Part shown: positions 47,961 through 61,900 of the stretch, in pieces
Layout of the letters: each line of letters opens with the position of its first letter
Position numbering within the stretch: the stretch's first letter is position 1
DNA from: Auanema rhodensis
Lineage: Eukaryota > Nematoda > Chromadorea > Rhabditida > Rhabditidae
DNA: 64,000 bases
Assembly: GCA_964057225.1 (NCBI GenBank)
Contig: OZ059900.1
Coordinates: 12,725,638-12,789,637, forward strand
Direction of reading: 5' to 3'
Notes under the pieces: model-generated
Told to the model about the DNA's origin: nothing
The model's database searches: none
Seen by the model: the letters and a program-made list of their open reading frames with translations, nothing else
Program-made: the position numbers and the translations under genes

Positions 47961-50900
47961 ATGCTAAAGATGGTATCTGCAATATATTTGAGCCTATTTA
48001 TTGCCCAAAGTGCAATCCACTTAGTTCAATGTTATGAAAGTATTGATTTTGAATAATTTTGTTTAACAATATAAACTGTCTTTTAGGCGAGCATGAACCA
48101 CCTATAATAACCGAACATCCCATAGATGTTATAGTATCAAAAGGTGCTCCCGCAACTCTAAATTGCGCAGCTAAAGGCCAGAATATTACAATTTCTTGGT
48201 ATGTTCTGTTTCCATAATTTTCATGTATTTGTTTTTTTCAGGTTTCGCAATGGTGAACAAGTAATAACAAATAAAGATCAAGCCAATAGTCATAGAATAT
48301 TACTTGATACTGGTTCTTTGTTCTTGCTTAAAACATACATAGGTTTGCAAAAAAAAATTATGTTTGTGATTTTATATTTTTGTAGGAAAGAATGGTAAGG
48401 ATGACGATGCAGGATTTTATTATTGTACAGCCAAGAACAAATATGGGGAAGTAAAATCAAAAGAGGGTGCTTTAAAAATAGCAATGCTGAATGATGAATT
48501 TCGAATCAGACCAAGAACTGTTCAAGTGATTTTCTCAAACATATAGCAAAACAATATTATTATTTTAGGTTCTTGCTGGCCAAAGGGCTGTACTGGAGTG
48601 CTCTCCTCCTGTAGGATTCCCTGAACCTGTTGTTTCCTGGAGAAAAAATGAGAAGGAGTTTCTAATAACTGATAACCAGCGAATTACATTCCTACCTTCA
48701 GGGAATCTAATTTTTTCACCGGTACGTTGAACTTAGCTATTTAATATGTACGTTGTGAAAGGAAATAAGAATATAATTATTAGGTTCACCACTCTGATTC
48801 TGGTACATATCAATGCGTGTCTAATAATATGGTTGGAGAACGAATATCAAATCCAGCTCGTCTGAGCGTTTATGAAAAACCTCGATTTTTGAAAAAACCC
48901 GAAGATGTTACCGTTGATTTAGCTGGCTCTGTTCTTTTTAATTGTACGGTTACCGGTGAGCCACAACCGCAGGTATATTGGACAAAGAAAGGAGATCAAA
49001 TGCCAGTTGCAAGAGCTTTCATTGCCAGAGATAACAAAGGGCTACGCATCGATAAGTAAATTTTCTCATTTTCATTCTAACACTTTAATGTTTTATTACA
49101 GTATTCAAAAAACAGACGAAGGGGAGTATGTTTGCCATGCCAGAAATCCCACGGGATCTATAGAAACATCTGCACGCTTACGAGTACAAGTATGATGAAT
49201 ATAAATATAAATATAAACTTTGTTTGTAATAGGTTCTTCCAAGTTTTGATGTGACCCCTGTGAGTCAAGTTGCCAATTTGGGAGATAAAGTTAGCTTTCA
49301 TTGCGTACCTAACGGTCAGCCCGCACCAGCTTCGTTTTGGAGTAAAGAAGGAGATCAAGTATAGTTTTGTCTTTGAAAGTTAAATATTAAAGCAAATTTA
49401 CAGAACATGTTTTTTCCCGGATATACCAGTGCCAATAATCGTATTTCTGTTTTACATAACGGAACTTTCACTATTCAAAATATTATGATGGAAGACGAGG
49501 GATCCTATTTGTGCGCAGCAATGAATTCCGCCGGTAGTGCTCTTAGCAAAGCAAGACTTTCAGTCACGAACAAAGGTTTTATTTTTTTAAATCTTCAAAA
49601 TAAGTTTTTGGTTCAGAGCACTCCAATAATTTGCCACCTCTTATATTCAATATTCCACACAACATCACTGTTAAGACAGGTAGCAACGTTGAGATCCCCT
49701 GTACCGATTCCAGTGGAATCAGTTCAATAAAATGGCTTTTCAATGGAAATAAGATCGATTTTTTTGAAAAAGATTCATCAATGTTAACTGACAAAGGGTT
49801 AACAATCAACAACATTCAGTATGCATTTTGAGTTCTAACTGTCGAATAAATATTTTTTTTCAGACTGGGGAACGCTGGTGTTTATGAATGCACATTGAAT
49901 ACAAATTTTGGATTTAACCATTTCAAAGTAAATGTATCTGTAGAAGGTTTTTTGTTTTATTGGTTAGATTAAAAAACTCATTTTCTTCAGGTGGTAAATT
50001 ATCTAGCGCAGAACAAAATGAAGATAAACTCTCAAATTTGTTTCTCGGGAAACCCGGGAAGCCTATTCTAGTTTCCGTAACAGAAAACGAAATTGAGCTC
50101 AAATGGTCTCCAGTAGCAGAACAAACTCAGCAAGACATAGGCTACAGGCTAGAGTATTTTTGCCCGCAAAAAAACAAGGTGAAAACATTTCAAAGAAAAA
50201 AACAAACTGTAATATGGTAGCATTTTTTAGACTTGGATAACTGTTCCAGCTTTAATCAAAGGAACAACGTTTCGAGTTAAAAACTTGAACCCAGCTTCTG
50301 ATTATATATTTGTTGTGCGAGCTTCAAATATGGCCGGTTTAGGGGCTCCTAGTGATGTGTCCTCTGATATTAAAACAGGTATCTTGAAAACATTATTTTT
50401 AATGCAAGAGTTTTTATGAAATTCATTTACAGTATCGTTATTTAATAATACCATTGACTTTGAAAATATAAATAGGATATTATCGTCTGAGCAAGTTATT
50501 TATTTGAAAGAGGTTTTAGATATTCCATCAGTTTAATCTCTCATATTTTTCTTTAGGCTAAAACGATTAACAGCTCAGCTATTCATCTGTTTTGGATTGT
50601 TCGAAAATATAGAGAAAATTTAGACGGGTTTTACATCAAATGGCGAAGTTCTGCTCAAAATAATAGCCAACAGTTTGTGTCAAACAAAAAGTTAATATAA
50701 AATCATGTTTTCAGGTGGATTGATATTCGTGGCTCTGATGTTAATAACCACGTTGTTACCAATCTTCAACCATTCACTAATCACGAGTTTTTCATTATTC
50801 CATATCGGGCACACATTCAAGGGGTTCCATCTAATTCTATAGAGGGATTAACTTCAGAAGCCAGTAAGCATGTATTTTTAGTATATTTTAAGCATATACC

Positions 50901-52580
50901 CTTTTTTCAGCACCTACATTACCTCCCGCTGAAGTTCGCATACGCATGCTGAATTTGACATCTGTTAGGGTGTCTTGGAAACCACCACCTTTAAATGGTT
51001 TGAATGGTATTCTTAAAGGGTTTCAGGTAAAGTTTTAATATTTTTTTTACATGATAGTATAATTTTAGATTGATATTATCGGTGAAGGTAATAAGTACAA
51101 TCGTAGTATATCAACAAAGGAGAGAGCAGCTAGCGTTACATTATTTCATTTGACACCTCGTATGACTTATAAAATAAGTGTGGCAGCTCGTACAAATGCA
51201 GGTATAGGCGTTCATCATGCAGCTGACACAATTACAATGGGTAAGGAAAAATACAAAAAGAAAAAACTATAATTTGTTCAGATTTTGAAACGTTTGAAAA
51301 ACATAAAAAATTATATGGAGAAACTTCTCTCATCTTCTTCTCACTTTTGCATCAAGCTTGGTTTCTGGTTTTGTTAACAGTTCTAGGATGGATAATTTTG
51401 ATAACAATTGCTGTTTTTATATTCATGAGATATAAGAAAAAATCTTTGGGAAAAGTTTTAAAATTTATATTATGATTCATATTCATGCTATCGTTCAGAA
51501 ACGGAATGGTTCATTCATAAAAATTAATGATGGATCTATACATGTTGCTCATTCTGCCTTATGGGATACAACTAATACAGTTAGAATGGGCCGAATGCCA
51601 CCTCTCACTAGGTACGATTTCTAACAAATTTACTTTAACTTTTTCAAACAGAGCTGTTATATCGCAACCACTTTTCTCAACTTCTGGAAACCGAGATTTT
51701 CAAGAATATAATAATGGTGGGCAAGATAGTTTGTATCATTATGCTCAGCCACCAGGAGATAACTATATTAATAAAGTTTGCACAAAGTGAAATATCACCA
51801 TTGAATAATTTTTTTCAGTTCCAAGACGACCCTTCTCCCTATGCTACGACTACTATAGTTTTGAATAACGATCAAGCAGCATATGTGAGTGAAGCCACAT
51901 TACTACGTCCCCCTCCAAGAGACACTATTCCGTTGAATCCACCATTTAAGTAAGCTGATAGAATTTTTTACTCTATGATTTGTATATATTTTTTTAATAA
52001 TCCTACTCATTAAGCATGGAAGAGAATATGCAAAGAAGAAATTATGAAACTAGGTCATGTATAAATGAAAACCTTCCTGAGAGGAATATTAATCAGAGAA
52101 ATACTTTATTCAACTCTATGGGTCATAGTATTAAAACAAATACGAACAACGATTCAACAAATCGAACACCTCCACGTCAAACCTTGTTCGACTTCATTCC
52201 CCCACCACCGATAAATCCTCCACCTTCTATCATTAAGGTACGAAATACTTTCTCAAGTTTAATGATGAGTGAATATTTAGTTGTCCCACGAAGATTATGA
52301 AGGAGCAGGGAGTTATCAAAGCGAAGAAGGGTTAGCATCATTACAAAACAGAATCATTGGTACACAGCTACTCATAGATGAGATAATATTGTTATTTCAA
52401 TTTTTAGGAACACGTTTACAAACAATACGAAAATCCGATGAGCTCAGTCAGCGTTCTTCATTACTGTCAGATGAAGACGAAGAACTCCAATCTTTACATG
52501 ATGATCATATCACTAATGCTCAGAAAAAAATGCCACGCATGGGCATCTCTGCAACATTCTTAAACCAAAGTGCTAACTGA
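47961..52580 (+). CDS. sax-3: Roundabout (Robo) axon-guidance receptor
   Basis: Twenty-five exons, first 47961-48039 and 48087-48198, last 52281-52359 and 52408-52580, close in frame to about 1176 residues. Signal peptide [20 protein letters not shown]. Five Ig domains begin near [80 protein letters not shown] and [20 protein letters not shown]. Three fibronectin III domains follow, starting near [20 protein letters not shown]. One span, [20 protein letters not shown], comes next. The tail has a CC1-type motif [11 protein letters not shown] and a CC2-type polyproline [13 protein letters not shown]. The 5 Ig + 3 FN3 order with CC1 and CC2 is specific to Robo. The receptor binds Slit at the neuronal surface and steers axons and cells; nematodes have the single Robo SAX-3. 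Translation starts at the first of two in-frame ATGs (47961, 47970). Confidence 0.96.
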
Positions 52581-52942
52581 AATTAACAATTAATATAAGT
52601 TAAACTTTTTAAAATCATAGATTGATCTCTCTTTCAAATATTCATATATAATCATATGACTTTAGAGTTTACTACAGGTTGCAACTCAGAAAAATTTGAT
52701 TTTTTAAAAACATTAAAAATTGTATATAAAAAGTGCCATATATGGCCAACAATGCTTTAAATAATTACAACTAATTATAACCTTACACAACTATGATAAT
52801 TATGACAATGGTTTAAGTGATCTCAATTCCTGATATTCTCTTTATTCATTTTACTGTGTATATTGTTACGTTGCATTTTACATTCACGAATTGTTTAATC
52901 TTTTAATTAAATATAAATAATTGATTTAGACTTGAATATACC
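52581..52942. other. sax-3 3' flank up to the satellite edge
   Basis: About 360 bases of AT-rich sequence with no match to the satellite unit and no classical AATAAA. The satellite starts abruptly at 52943, so sax-3 ends only 362 bases from it. Confidence 0.5.
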
Positions 52943-55900
52943 TATGAAACATACGTGACAGTTATCTGTTAAAGTTAATTAGGATTCTATTGTTAGGTTT
53001 ACTTCAAATTTTAGTTTACTTATCATAAATTAATTCAAGTAATCAGAAGAGATTCTGATTTATTTTCAATTAGATTCTTAGTTATCTTCTTAGTTACAAT
53101 ACTCATTCGTTAAAACTATCAATATTTGATATATTATATATGTAATAGATATACATTCATCATAAACAATACTTTTTAACAAAATCTTTTCACAATTTAT
53201 TATTTTACAGAAATCAACAACAGAAAAGAAAAATAATTTAGTCTCAATAATAAGAGTTAAAACATAACTAATATAAAACAGAAACCAAATAGTCTATAGA
53301 TATGAAACATACGTGACAGTTATCTGTTGAAGTTAATTAAGATTCTATTGTTAAGTTTACTTCAAATTTTAGTTTACTTATCATAAATTAATTCAAGTAA
53401 TCAGAAGAGATTCTGATTTATTTTCAAATTGATTCTTAGTTATCTTCTTAGTTACAATACTCATTCGTTAAAACTATCAATATTTAATATATTATATATG
53501 TAATAGATATACATTCATCATAAACAATACTTTTTAACAAAATCTTTTCACAATTTATTATTTTACAGAAATCAACAACAGAAAAGAAAAATAATTTAGT
53601 CTCAATAATAAGAGTTAAAACATAACTAATATAAAACAGAAACCAAATAGTCTATAGATATGAAACATACGTGACAGTTATCTGTTGAAGTTAATTAGGA
53701 TTCTATTGTTAGGTTTATTTCAAATTTAGGTTTTCTTATGATAAATTAATTCAAGTAATCAGAAGAGATTCTGATTTATTTTCAAATTGATTCTTAGTTA
53801 TCTTCTTAGTTACAATACTCATTCGTTAAAACTATCAATATTTAATATATTATATATGTAATAGATATACATTCATCATAAACAATACTTTTTAACAAAA
53901 TCTTTTCACAATTTATTATTTTACAGAAATCAACAACAGAAAAGAAAAATAATTTAGTCTCAATAATAAGAGTTAAAACATAACTAATATAAAACAGAAA
54001 CCAAATAGTCTATAGATATGAAACATACGTGACAGTTATCTGTTGAAGTTAATTAGGATTCTATTGTTAGGTTTATTTCAAATTTAGGTTTTCTTATGAT
54101 AAATTAATTCAAGTAATCAGAAGAGATTCTGATTTATTTTCAAATTGATTCTTAGTTATCTTCTTAGTTACAATACTCATTCGTTAAAACTATCAATATT
54201 TAATATATTATATATGTAATAGATATACATTCATCATAAACAATACTTTTTAACAAAATCTTTTCACAATTTATTATTTTACAGAAATCAACAACAGAAA
54301 AGAAAAATAATTTAGTCTCAATAATAAGAGTTAAAACATAACTAATATAAAACAGAAACCAAATAGTCTATAGATATGAAACATACGTGACAGTTATCTG
54401 TTGAAGTTAATTAAGATTCTATTGTTAAGTTTACTTCAAATTTTAGTTTACTTATCATAAATTAATTCAAGTAATCAGAAGAGATTCTGATTTATTTTCA
54501 AATTGATTCTTAGTTATCTTCTTAGTTACAATACTCATTCGTTAAAACTATCAATATTTAATATATTATATATGTAATAGATATACATTCATCATAAACA
54601 ATACTTTTTAACAAAATCTTTTCACAATTTATTATTTTACAGAAATCAACAACAGAAAAGAAAAATAATTTAGTCTCAATAATAAGAGTTAAAACATAAC
54701 TAATATAAAACAGAAACCAAATAGTCTATAGATATGAAACATACGTGACAGTTATCTGTTGAAGTTAATTAGGATTCTATTGTTAGGCTTATTTCAAATT
54801 TAGGTTTTCTTATGATAAATTAATTCAAGTAATCAGAAGAGATTCTGATTTATTTTCAAATTGATTCTTAGTTATCTTCTTAGTTACAATACTCATTCGT
54901 TAAAACTATCAATATTTAATATATTATATATGTAATAGATATACATTCATCATAAACAATACTTTTTAACAAAATCTTTTCACAATTTATTATTTTACAG
55001 AAATCAACAACAGAAAAGAAAAATAATTTAGTCTCAATAATAAGAGTTAAAACATAACTAATATAAAACAGAAACCAAATAGTCTATAGATATGAAACAT
55101 ACGTGACAGTTATCTGTTGAAGTTAATTAGGATTCTATTGTTAGGTTTATTTCAAATTTAGGTTTTCTTATGATAAATTAATTCAAGTAATCAGAAGAGA
55201 TTCTGATTTATTTTCAAATTGATTCTTAGTTATCTTCTTAGTTACAATACTCATTCGTTAAAACTATCAATATTTAATATATTATATATGTAATAGATAT
55301 ACATTCATCATAAACAATACTTTTTAACAAAATCTTTTCACAATTTATTATTTTACAGAAATCAACAACAGAAAAGAAAAATAATTTAGTCTCAATAATA
55401 AGAGTTAAAACATAACTAATATAAAACAGAAACCAAATAGTCTATAGATATGAAACATACGTGACAGTTATCTGTTGAAGTTAATTAGGATTCTATTGTT
55501 AGGTTTATTTCAAATTTAGGTTTTCTTATGATAAATTAATTCAAGTAATCAGAAGAGATTCTGATTTATTTTCAAATTGATTCTTAGTTATCTTCTTAGT
55601 TACAATACTCATTCGTTAAAACTATCAATATTTAATATATTATATATGTAATAGATATACATTCATCATAAACAATACTTTTTAACAAAATCTTTTCACA
55701 ATTTATTATTTTACAGAAATCAACAACAGAAAAGAAAAATAATTTAGTCTCAATAATAAGAGTTAAAACATAACTAATATAAAACAGAAACCAAATAGTC
55801 TATAGATATGAAACATACGTGACAGTTATCTGTTGAAGTTAATTAGGATTCTATTGTTAGGTTTATTTCAAATTTAGGTTTTCTTATGATAAATTAATTC

Positions 55901-58900
55901 AAGTAATCAGAAGAGATTCTGATTTATTTTCAAATTGATTCTTAGTTATCTTCTTAGTTACAATACTCATTCGTTAAAACTATCAATATTTAATATATTA
56001 TATATGTAATAGATATACATTCATCATAAACAATACTTTTTAACAAAATCTTTTCACAATTTATTATTTTACAGAAATCAACAACAGAAAAGAAAAATAA
56101 TTTAGTCTCAATAATAAGAGTTAAAACATAACTAATATAAAACAGAAACCAAATAGTCTATAGATATGAAACATACGTGACAGTTATCTGTTGAAGTTAA
56201 TTAGGATTCTATTGTTAGGTTTATTTCAAATTTAGGTTTTCTTATGATAAATTAATTCAAGTAATCAGAAGAGATTCTGATTTATTTTCAAATTGATTCT
56301 TAGTTATCTTCTTAGTTACAATACTCATTCGTTAAAACTATCAATATTTGATATATTATATATGTAATAGATATACATTCATCATAAACAATACTTTTTA
56401 ACAAAATCTTTTCACAATTTATTATTTTACAGAAATCAACAACAGAAAAGAAAAATAATTTAGTCTCAATAATAAGAGTTAAAACATAACTAATATAAAA
56501 CAGAAACCAAATAGTCTATAGATATGGAACATACGTGACAGTTATCTGTTGAAGTTAATTAAGATTCTATTGTTAAGTTTACTTCAAATTTTAGTTTACT
56601 TATCATAAATTAATTCAAGTAATCAGAAGAGATTCTGATTTATTTTCAAATTGATTCTTAGTTATCTTCTTAGTTACAATACTCATTCGTTAAAACTATC
56701 AATATTTGATATATTATATATGTGATAGATATACATTCATCATAAACAATACTTTTTAACAAAATCTTTTCACAATTTATTATTTTACAGAAATCAACAA
56801 CAGAAAAGAAAAATAATTTAGTCTCAATAATAAGAGTTAAAACATAACTAATATAAAACAGAAACCAAATAGTCTATAGATATGAAACATACGTGACAGT
56901 TATCTGTTGAAGTTAATTAAGATTCTATTGTTAAGTTTACTTCAAATTTTAGTTTACTTATCATAAATTAATTCAAGTAATCAGAAGAGATTCTGATTTA
57001 TTTTCAAATTGATTCTTAGTTATCTTCTTAGTTACAATACTCATTCGTTAAAACTATCAATATTTGATATATTATATATGTAATAGATATACATTCATCA
57101 TAAACAATACTTTTTAACAAAATCTTTTCACAATTTATTATTTTACAGAAATCAACAACAGAAAAGAAAAATAATTTAGTCTCAATAATAAGAGTTAAAA
57201 CATAACTAATATAAAACAGAAACCAAATAGTCTATAGATATGAAACATACGTGACAGTTATCTGTTGAAGTTAATTAGGATTCTATTGTTAGGTTTATTT
57301 CAAATTTAGGTTTTCTTATGATAAATTAATTCAAGTAATCAGAAGAGATTCTGATTTATTTTCAAATTGATTCTTAGTTATCTTCTTAGTTACAATACTC
57401 ATTCGTTAAAACTATCAATATTTAATATATTATATATGTAATAGATATACATTCATCATAAACAATACTTTTTAACAAAATCTTTTCACAATTTATTATT
57501 TTACAGAAATCAACAACAGAAAAGAAAAATAATTTAGTCTCAATAATAAGAGTTAAAACATAACTAATATAAAACAGAAACCAAATAGTCTATAGATATG
57601 AAACATACGTGACAGTTATCTGTTGAAGTTAATTAAGATTCTATTGTTAAGTTTACTTCAAATTTTAGTTTACTTATCATAAATTAATTCAAGTAATCAG
57701 AAGAGATTCTGATTTATTTTCAAATTGATTCTTAGTTATCTTCTTAGTTACAATACTCATTCGTTAAAACTATCAATATTTGATATATTATATATGTGAT
57801 AGATATACATTCATCATAAACAATACTTTTTAACAAAATCTTTTCACAATTTATTATTTTACAGAAATCAACAACAGAAAAGAAAAATAATTTAGTCTCA
57901 ATAATAAGAGTTAAAACATAACTAATATAAAACAGAAACCAAATAGTCTATAGATATGAAACATACGTGACAGTTATCTGTTGAAGTTAATTAAGATTCT
58001 ATTGTTAAGTTTACTTCAAATTTTAGTTTACTTATCATAAATTAATTCAAGTAATCAGAAGAGATTCTGATTTATTTTCAAATTGATTCTTAGTTATCTT
58101 CTTAGTTACAATACTCATTCGTTAAAACTATCAATATTTGATATATTATATATGTAATAGATATACATTCATCATAAACAATACTTTTTAACAAAATCTT
58201 TTCACAATTTATTATTTTACAGAAATCAACAACAGAAAAGAAAAATAATTTAGTCTCAATAATAAGAGTTAAAACATAACTAATATAAAACAGAAACCAA
58301 ATAGTCTATAGATATGAAACATACGTGACAGTTATCTGTTGAAGTTAATTAGGATTCTATTGTTAGGTTTATTTCAAATTTAGGTTTTCTTATGATAAAT
58401 TAATTCAAGTAATCAGAAGAGATTCTGATTTATTTTCAAATTGATTCTTAGTTATCTTCTTAGTTACAATACTCATTCGTTAAAACTATCAATATTTAAT
58501 ATATTATATATGTAATAGATATACATTCATCATAAACAATACTTTTTAACAAAATCTTTTCACAATTTATTATTTTACAGAAATCAACAACAGAAAAGAA
58601 AAATAATTTAGTCTCAATAATAAGAGTTAAAACATAACTAATATAAAACAGAAACCAAATAGTCTATAGATATGAAACATACGTGACAGTTATCTGTTGA
58701 AGTTAATTAGGATTCTATTGTTAGGTTTATTTCAAATTTAGGTTTTCTTATGATAAATTAATTCAAGTAATCAGAAGAGATTCTGATTTATTTTCAAATT
58801 GATTCTTAGTTATCTTCTTAGTTACAATACTCATTCGTTAAAACTATCAATATTTAATATATTATATATGTAATAGATATACATTCATCATAAACAATAC

Positions 58901-61900
58901 TTTTTAACAAAATCTTTTCACAATTTATTATTTTACAGAAATCAACAACAGAAAAGAAAAATAATTTAGTCTCAATAATAAGAGTTAAAACATAACTAAT
59001 ATAAAACAGAAACCAAATAGTCTATAGATATGAAACATACGTGACAGTTATCTGTTGAAGTTAATTAGGATTCTATTGTTAGGTTTATTTCAAATTTAGG
59101 TTTTCTTATGATAAATTAATTCAAGTAATCAGAAGAGATTCTGATTTATTTTCAAATTGATTCTTAGTTATCTTCTTAGTTACAATACTCATTCGTTAAA
59201 ACTATCAATATTTAATATATTATATATGTAATAGATATACATTCATCATAAACAATACTTTTTAACAAAATCTTTTCACAATTTATTATTTTACAGAAAT
59301 CAACAACAGAAAAGAAAAATAATTTAGTCTCAATAATAAGAGTTAAAACATAACTAATATAAAACAGAAACCAAATAGTCTATAGATATGAAACATACGT
59401 GACAGTTATGTGTTGAAGTTAATTAGGATTCTATTGTTAGGTTTATTTCAAATTTAGGTTTTCTTATGATAAATTAATTCAAGTAATCAGAAGAGATTCT
59501 GATTTATTTTCAATTAGATTCTTAGTTATCTTCTTAGTTACAATACTCATTCGTTAAAACTATCAATATTTGATATATTATATATGTAATAGATATACAT
59601 TCATCATAAACAATACTTTTTAACAAAATCTTTTCACAATTTATTATTTTACAGAAATCAACAACAGAAAAGAAAAATAATTTAGTCTCAATAATAAGAG
59701 TTAAAACATAACTAATATAAAACAGAAACCAAATAGTCTATAGATATGAAACATACGTGACAGTTATCTGTTGAAGTTAATTAAGATTCTATTGTTAAGT
59801 TTACTTCAAATTTTAGTTTACTTATCATAAATTAATTCAAGTAATCAGAAGAGATTCTGATTTATTTTCAAATTGATTCTTAGTTATCTTCTTAGTTACA
59901 ATACTCATTCGTTAAAACTATCAATATTTGATATATTATATATGTGATAGATATACATTCATCATAAACAATACTTTTTAACAAAATCTTTTCACAATTT
60001 ATTATTTTACAGAAATCAACAACAGAAAAGAAAAATAATTTAGTCTCAATAATAAGAGTTAAAACATAACTAATATAAAACAGAAACCAAATAGTCTATA
60101 GATATGAAACATACGTGACAGTTATCTGTTGAAGTTAATTAAGATTCTATTGTTAAGTTTACTTCAAATTTTAGTTTACTTATCATAAATTAATTCAAGT
60201 AATCAGAAGAGATTCTGATTTATTTTCAAATTGATTCTTAGTTATCTTCTTAGTTACAATACTCATTCGTTAAAACTATCAATATTTAATATATTATATA
60301 TGTAATAGATATACATTCATCATAAACAATACTTTTTAACAAAATCTTTTCACAATTTATTATTTTACAGAAATCAACAACAGAAAAGAAAAATAATTTA
60401 GTCTCAATAATAAGAGTTAAAACATAACTAATATAAAACAGAAACCAAATAGTCTATAGATATGAAACATACGTGACAGTTATCTGTTGAAGTTAATTAA
60501 GATTCTATTGTTAAGTTTACTTCAAATTTTAGTTTACTTATCATAAATTAATTCAAGTAATCAGAAGAGATTCTGATTTATTTTCAAATTGATTCTTAGT
60601 TATCTTCTTAGTTACAATACTCATTCGTTAAAACTATCAATATTTAATATATTATATATGTAATAGATATACATTCATCATAAACAATACTTTTAAACAA
60701 AATCTTTTCACAATTTATTATTTTACAGAAATCAACAACAGAAAAGAAAAATAATTTAGTCTCAATAATAAGAGTTAAAACATAACTAATATAAAACAGA
60801 AACCAAATAGTCTATAGATATGAAACATACGTGACAGTTATCTGTTGAAGTTAATTAAGATTCTATTGTTAAGTTTACTTCAAATTTTAGTTTACTTATC
60901 ATAAATTAATTCAAGTAATCAGAAGAGATTCTGATTTATTTTCAAATTGATTCTTAGTTATCTTCTTAGTTACAATACTCATTCGTTAAAACTATCAATA
61001 TTTAATATATTATATATGTAATAGATATACATTCATCATAAACAATACTTTTTAACAAAATCTTTTCACAATTTATTATTTTACAGAAATCAACAACAGA
61101 AAAGAAAAATAATTTAGTCTCAATAATAAGAGTTAAAACATAACTAATATAAAACAGAAACCAAATAGTCTATAGATATGGAACATACGTGACAGTTATC
61201 TGTTGAAGTTAATTAAGATTCTATTGTTAAGTTTACTTCAAATTTTAGTTTACTTATCATAAATTAATTCAAGTAATCAGAAGAGATTCTGATTTATTTT
61301 CAAATTGATTCTTAGTTATCTTCTTAGTTACAATACTCATTCGTTAAAACTATCAATATTTGATATATTATATATGTGATAGATATACATTCATCATAAA
61401 CAATACTTTTTAACAAAATCTTTTCACAATTTATTATTTTACAGAAATCAACAACAGAAAAGAAAAATAATTTAGTCTCAATAATAAGAGTTAAAACATA
61501 ACTAATATAAAACAGAAACCAAATAGTCTATAGATATGAAACATACGTGACAGTTATCTGTTGAAGTTAATTAAGATTCTATTGTTAAGTTAACTTCAAA
61601 TTTTAGTTTACTTATCATAAATTAATTCAAGTAATCAGAAGAGATTCTGATTTATTTTCAAATTGATTCTTAGTTATCTTCTTAGTTACAATACTCATTC
61701 GTTAAAACTATCAATATTTGATATATTATATATGTGATAGATATACATTCATCATAAACAATACTTTTTAACAAAATCTTTTCACAATTTATTATTTTAC
61801 AGAAATCAACAACAGAAAAGAAAAATAATTTAGTCTCAATAATAAGAGTTAAAACATAACTAATATAAAACAGAAACCAAATAGTCTATAGATATGAAAC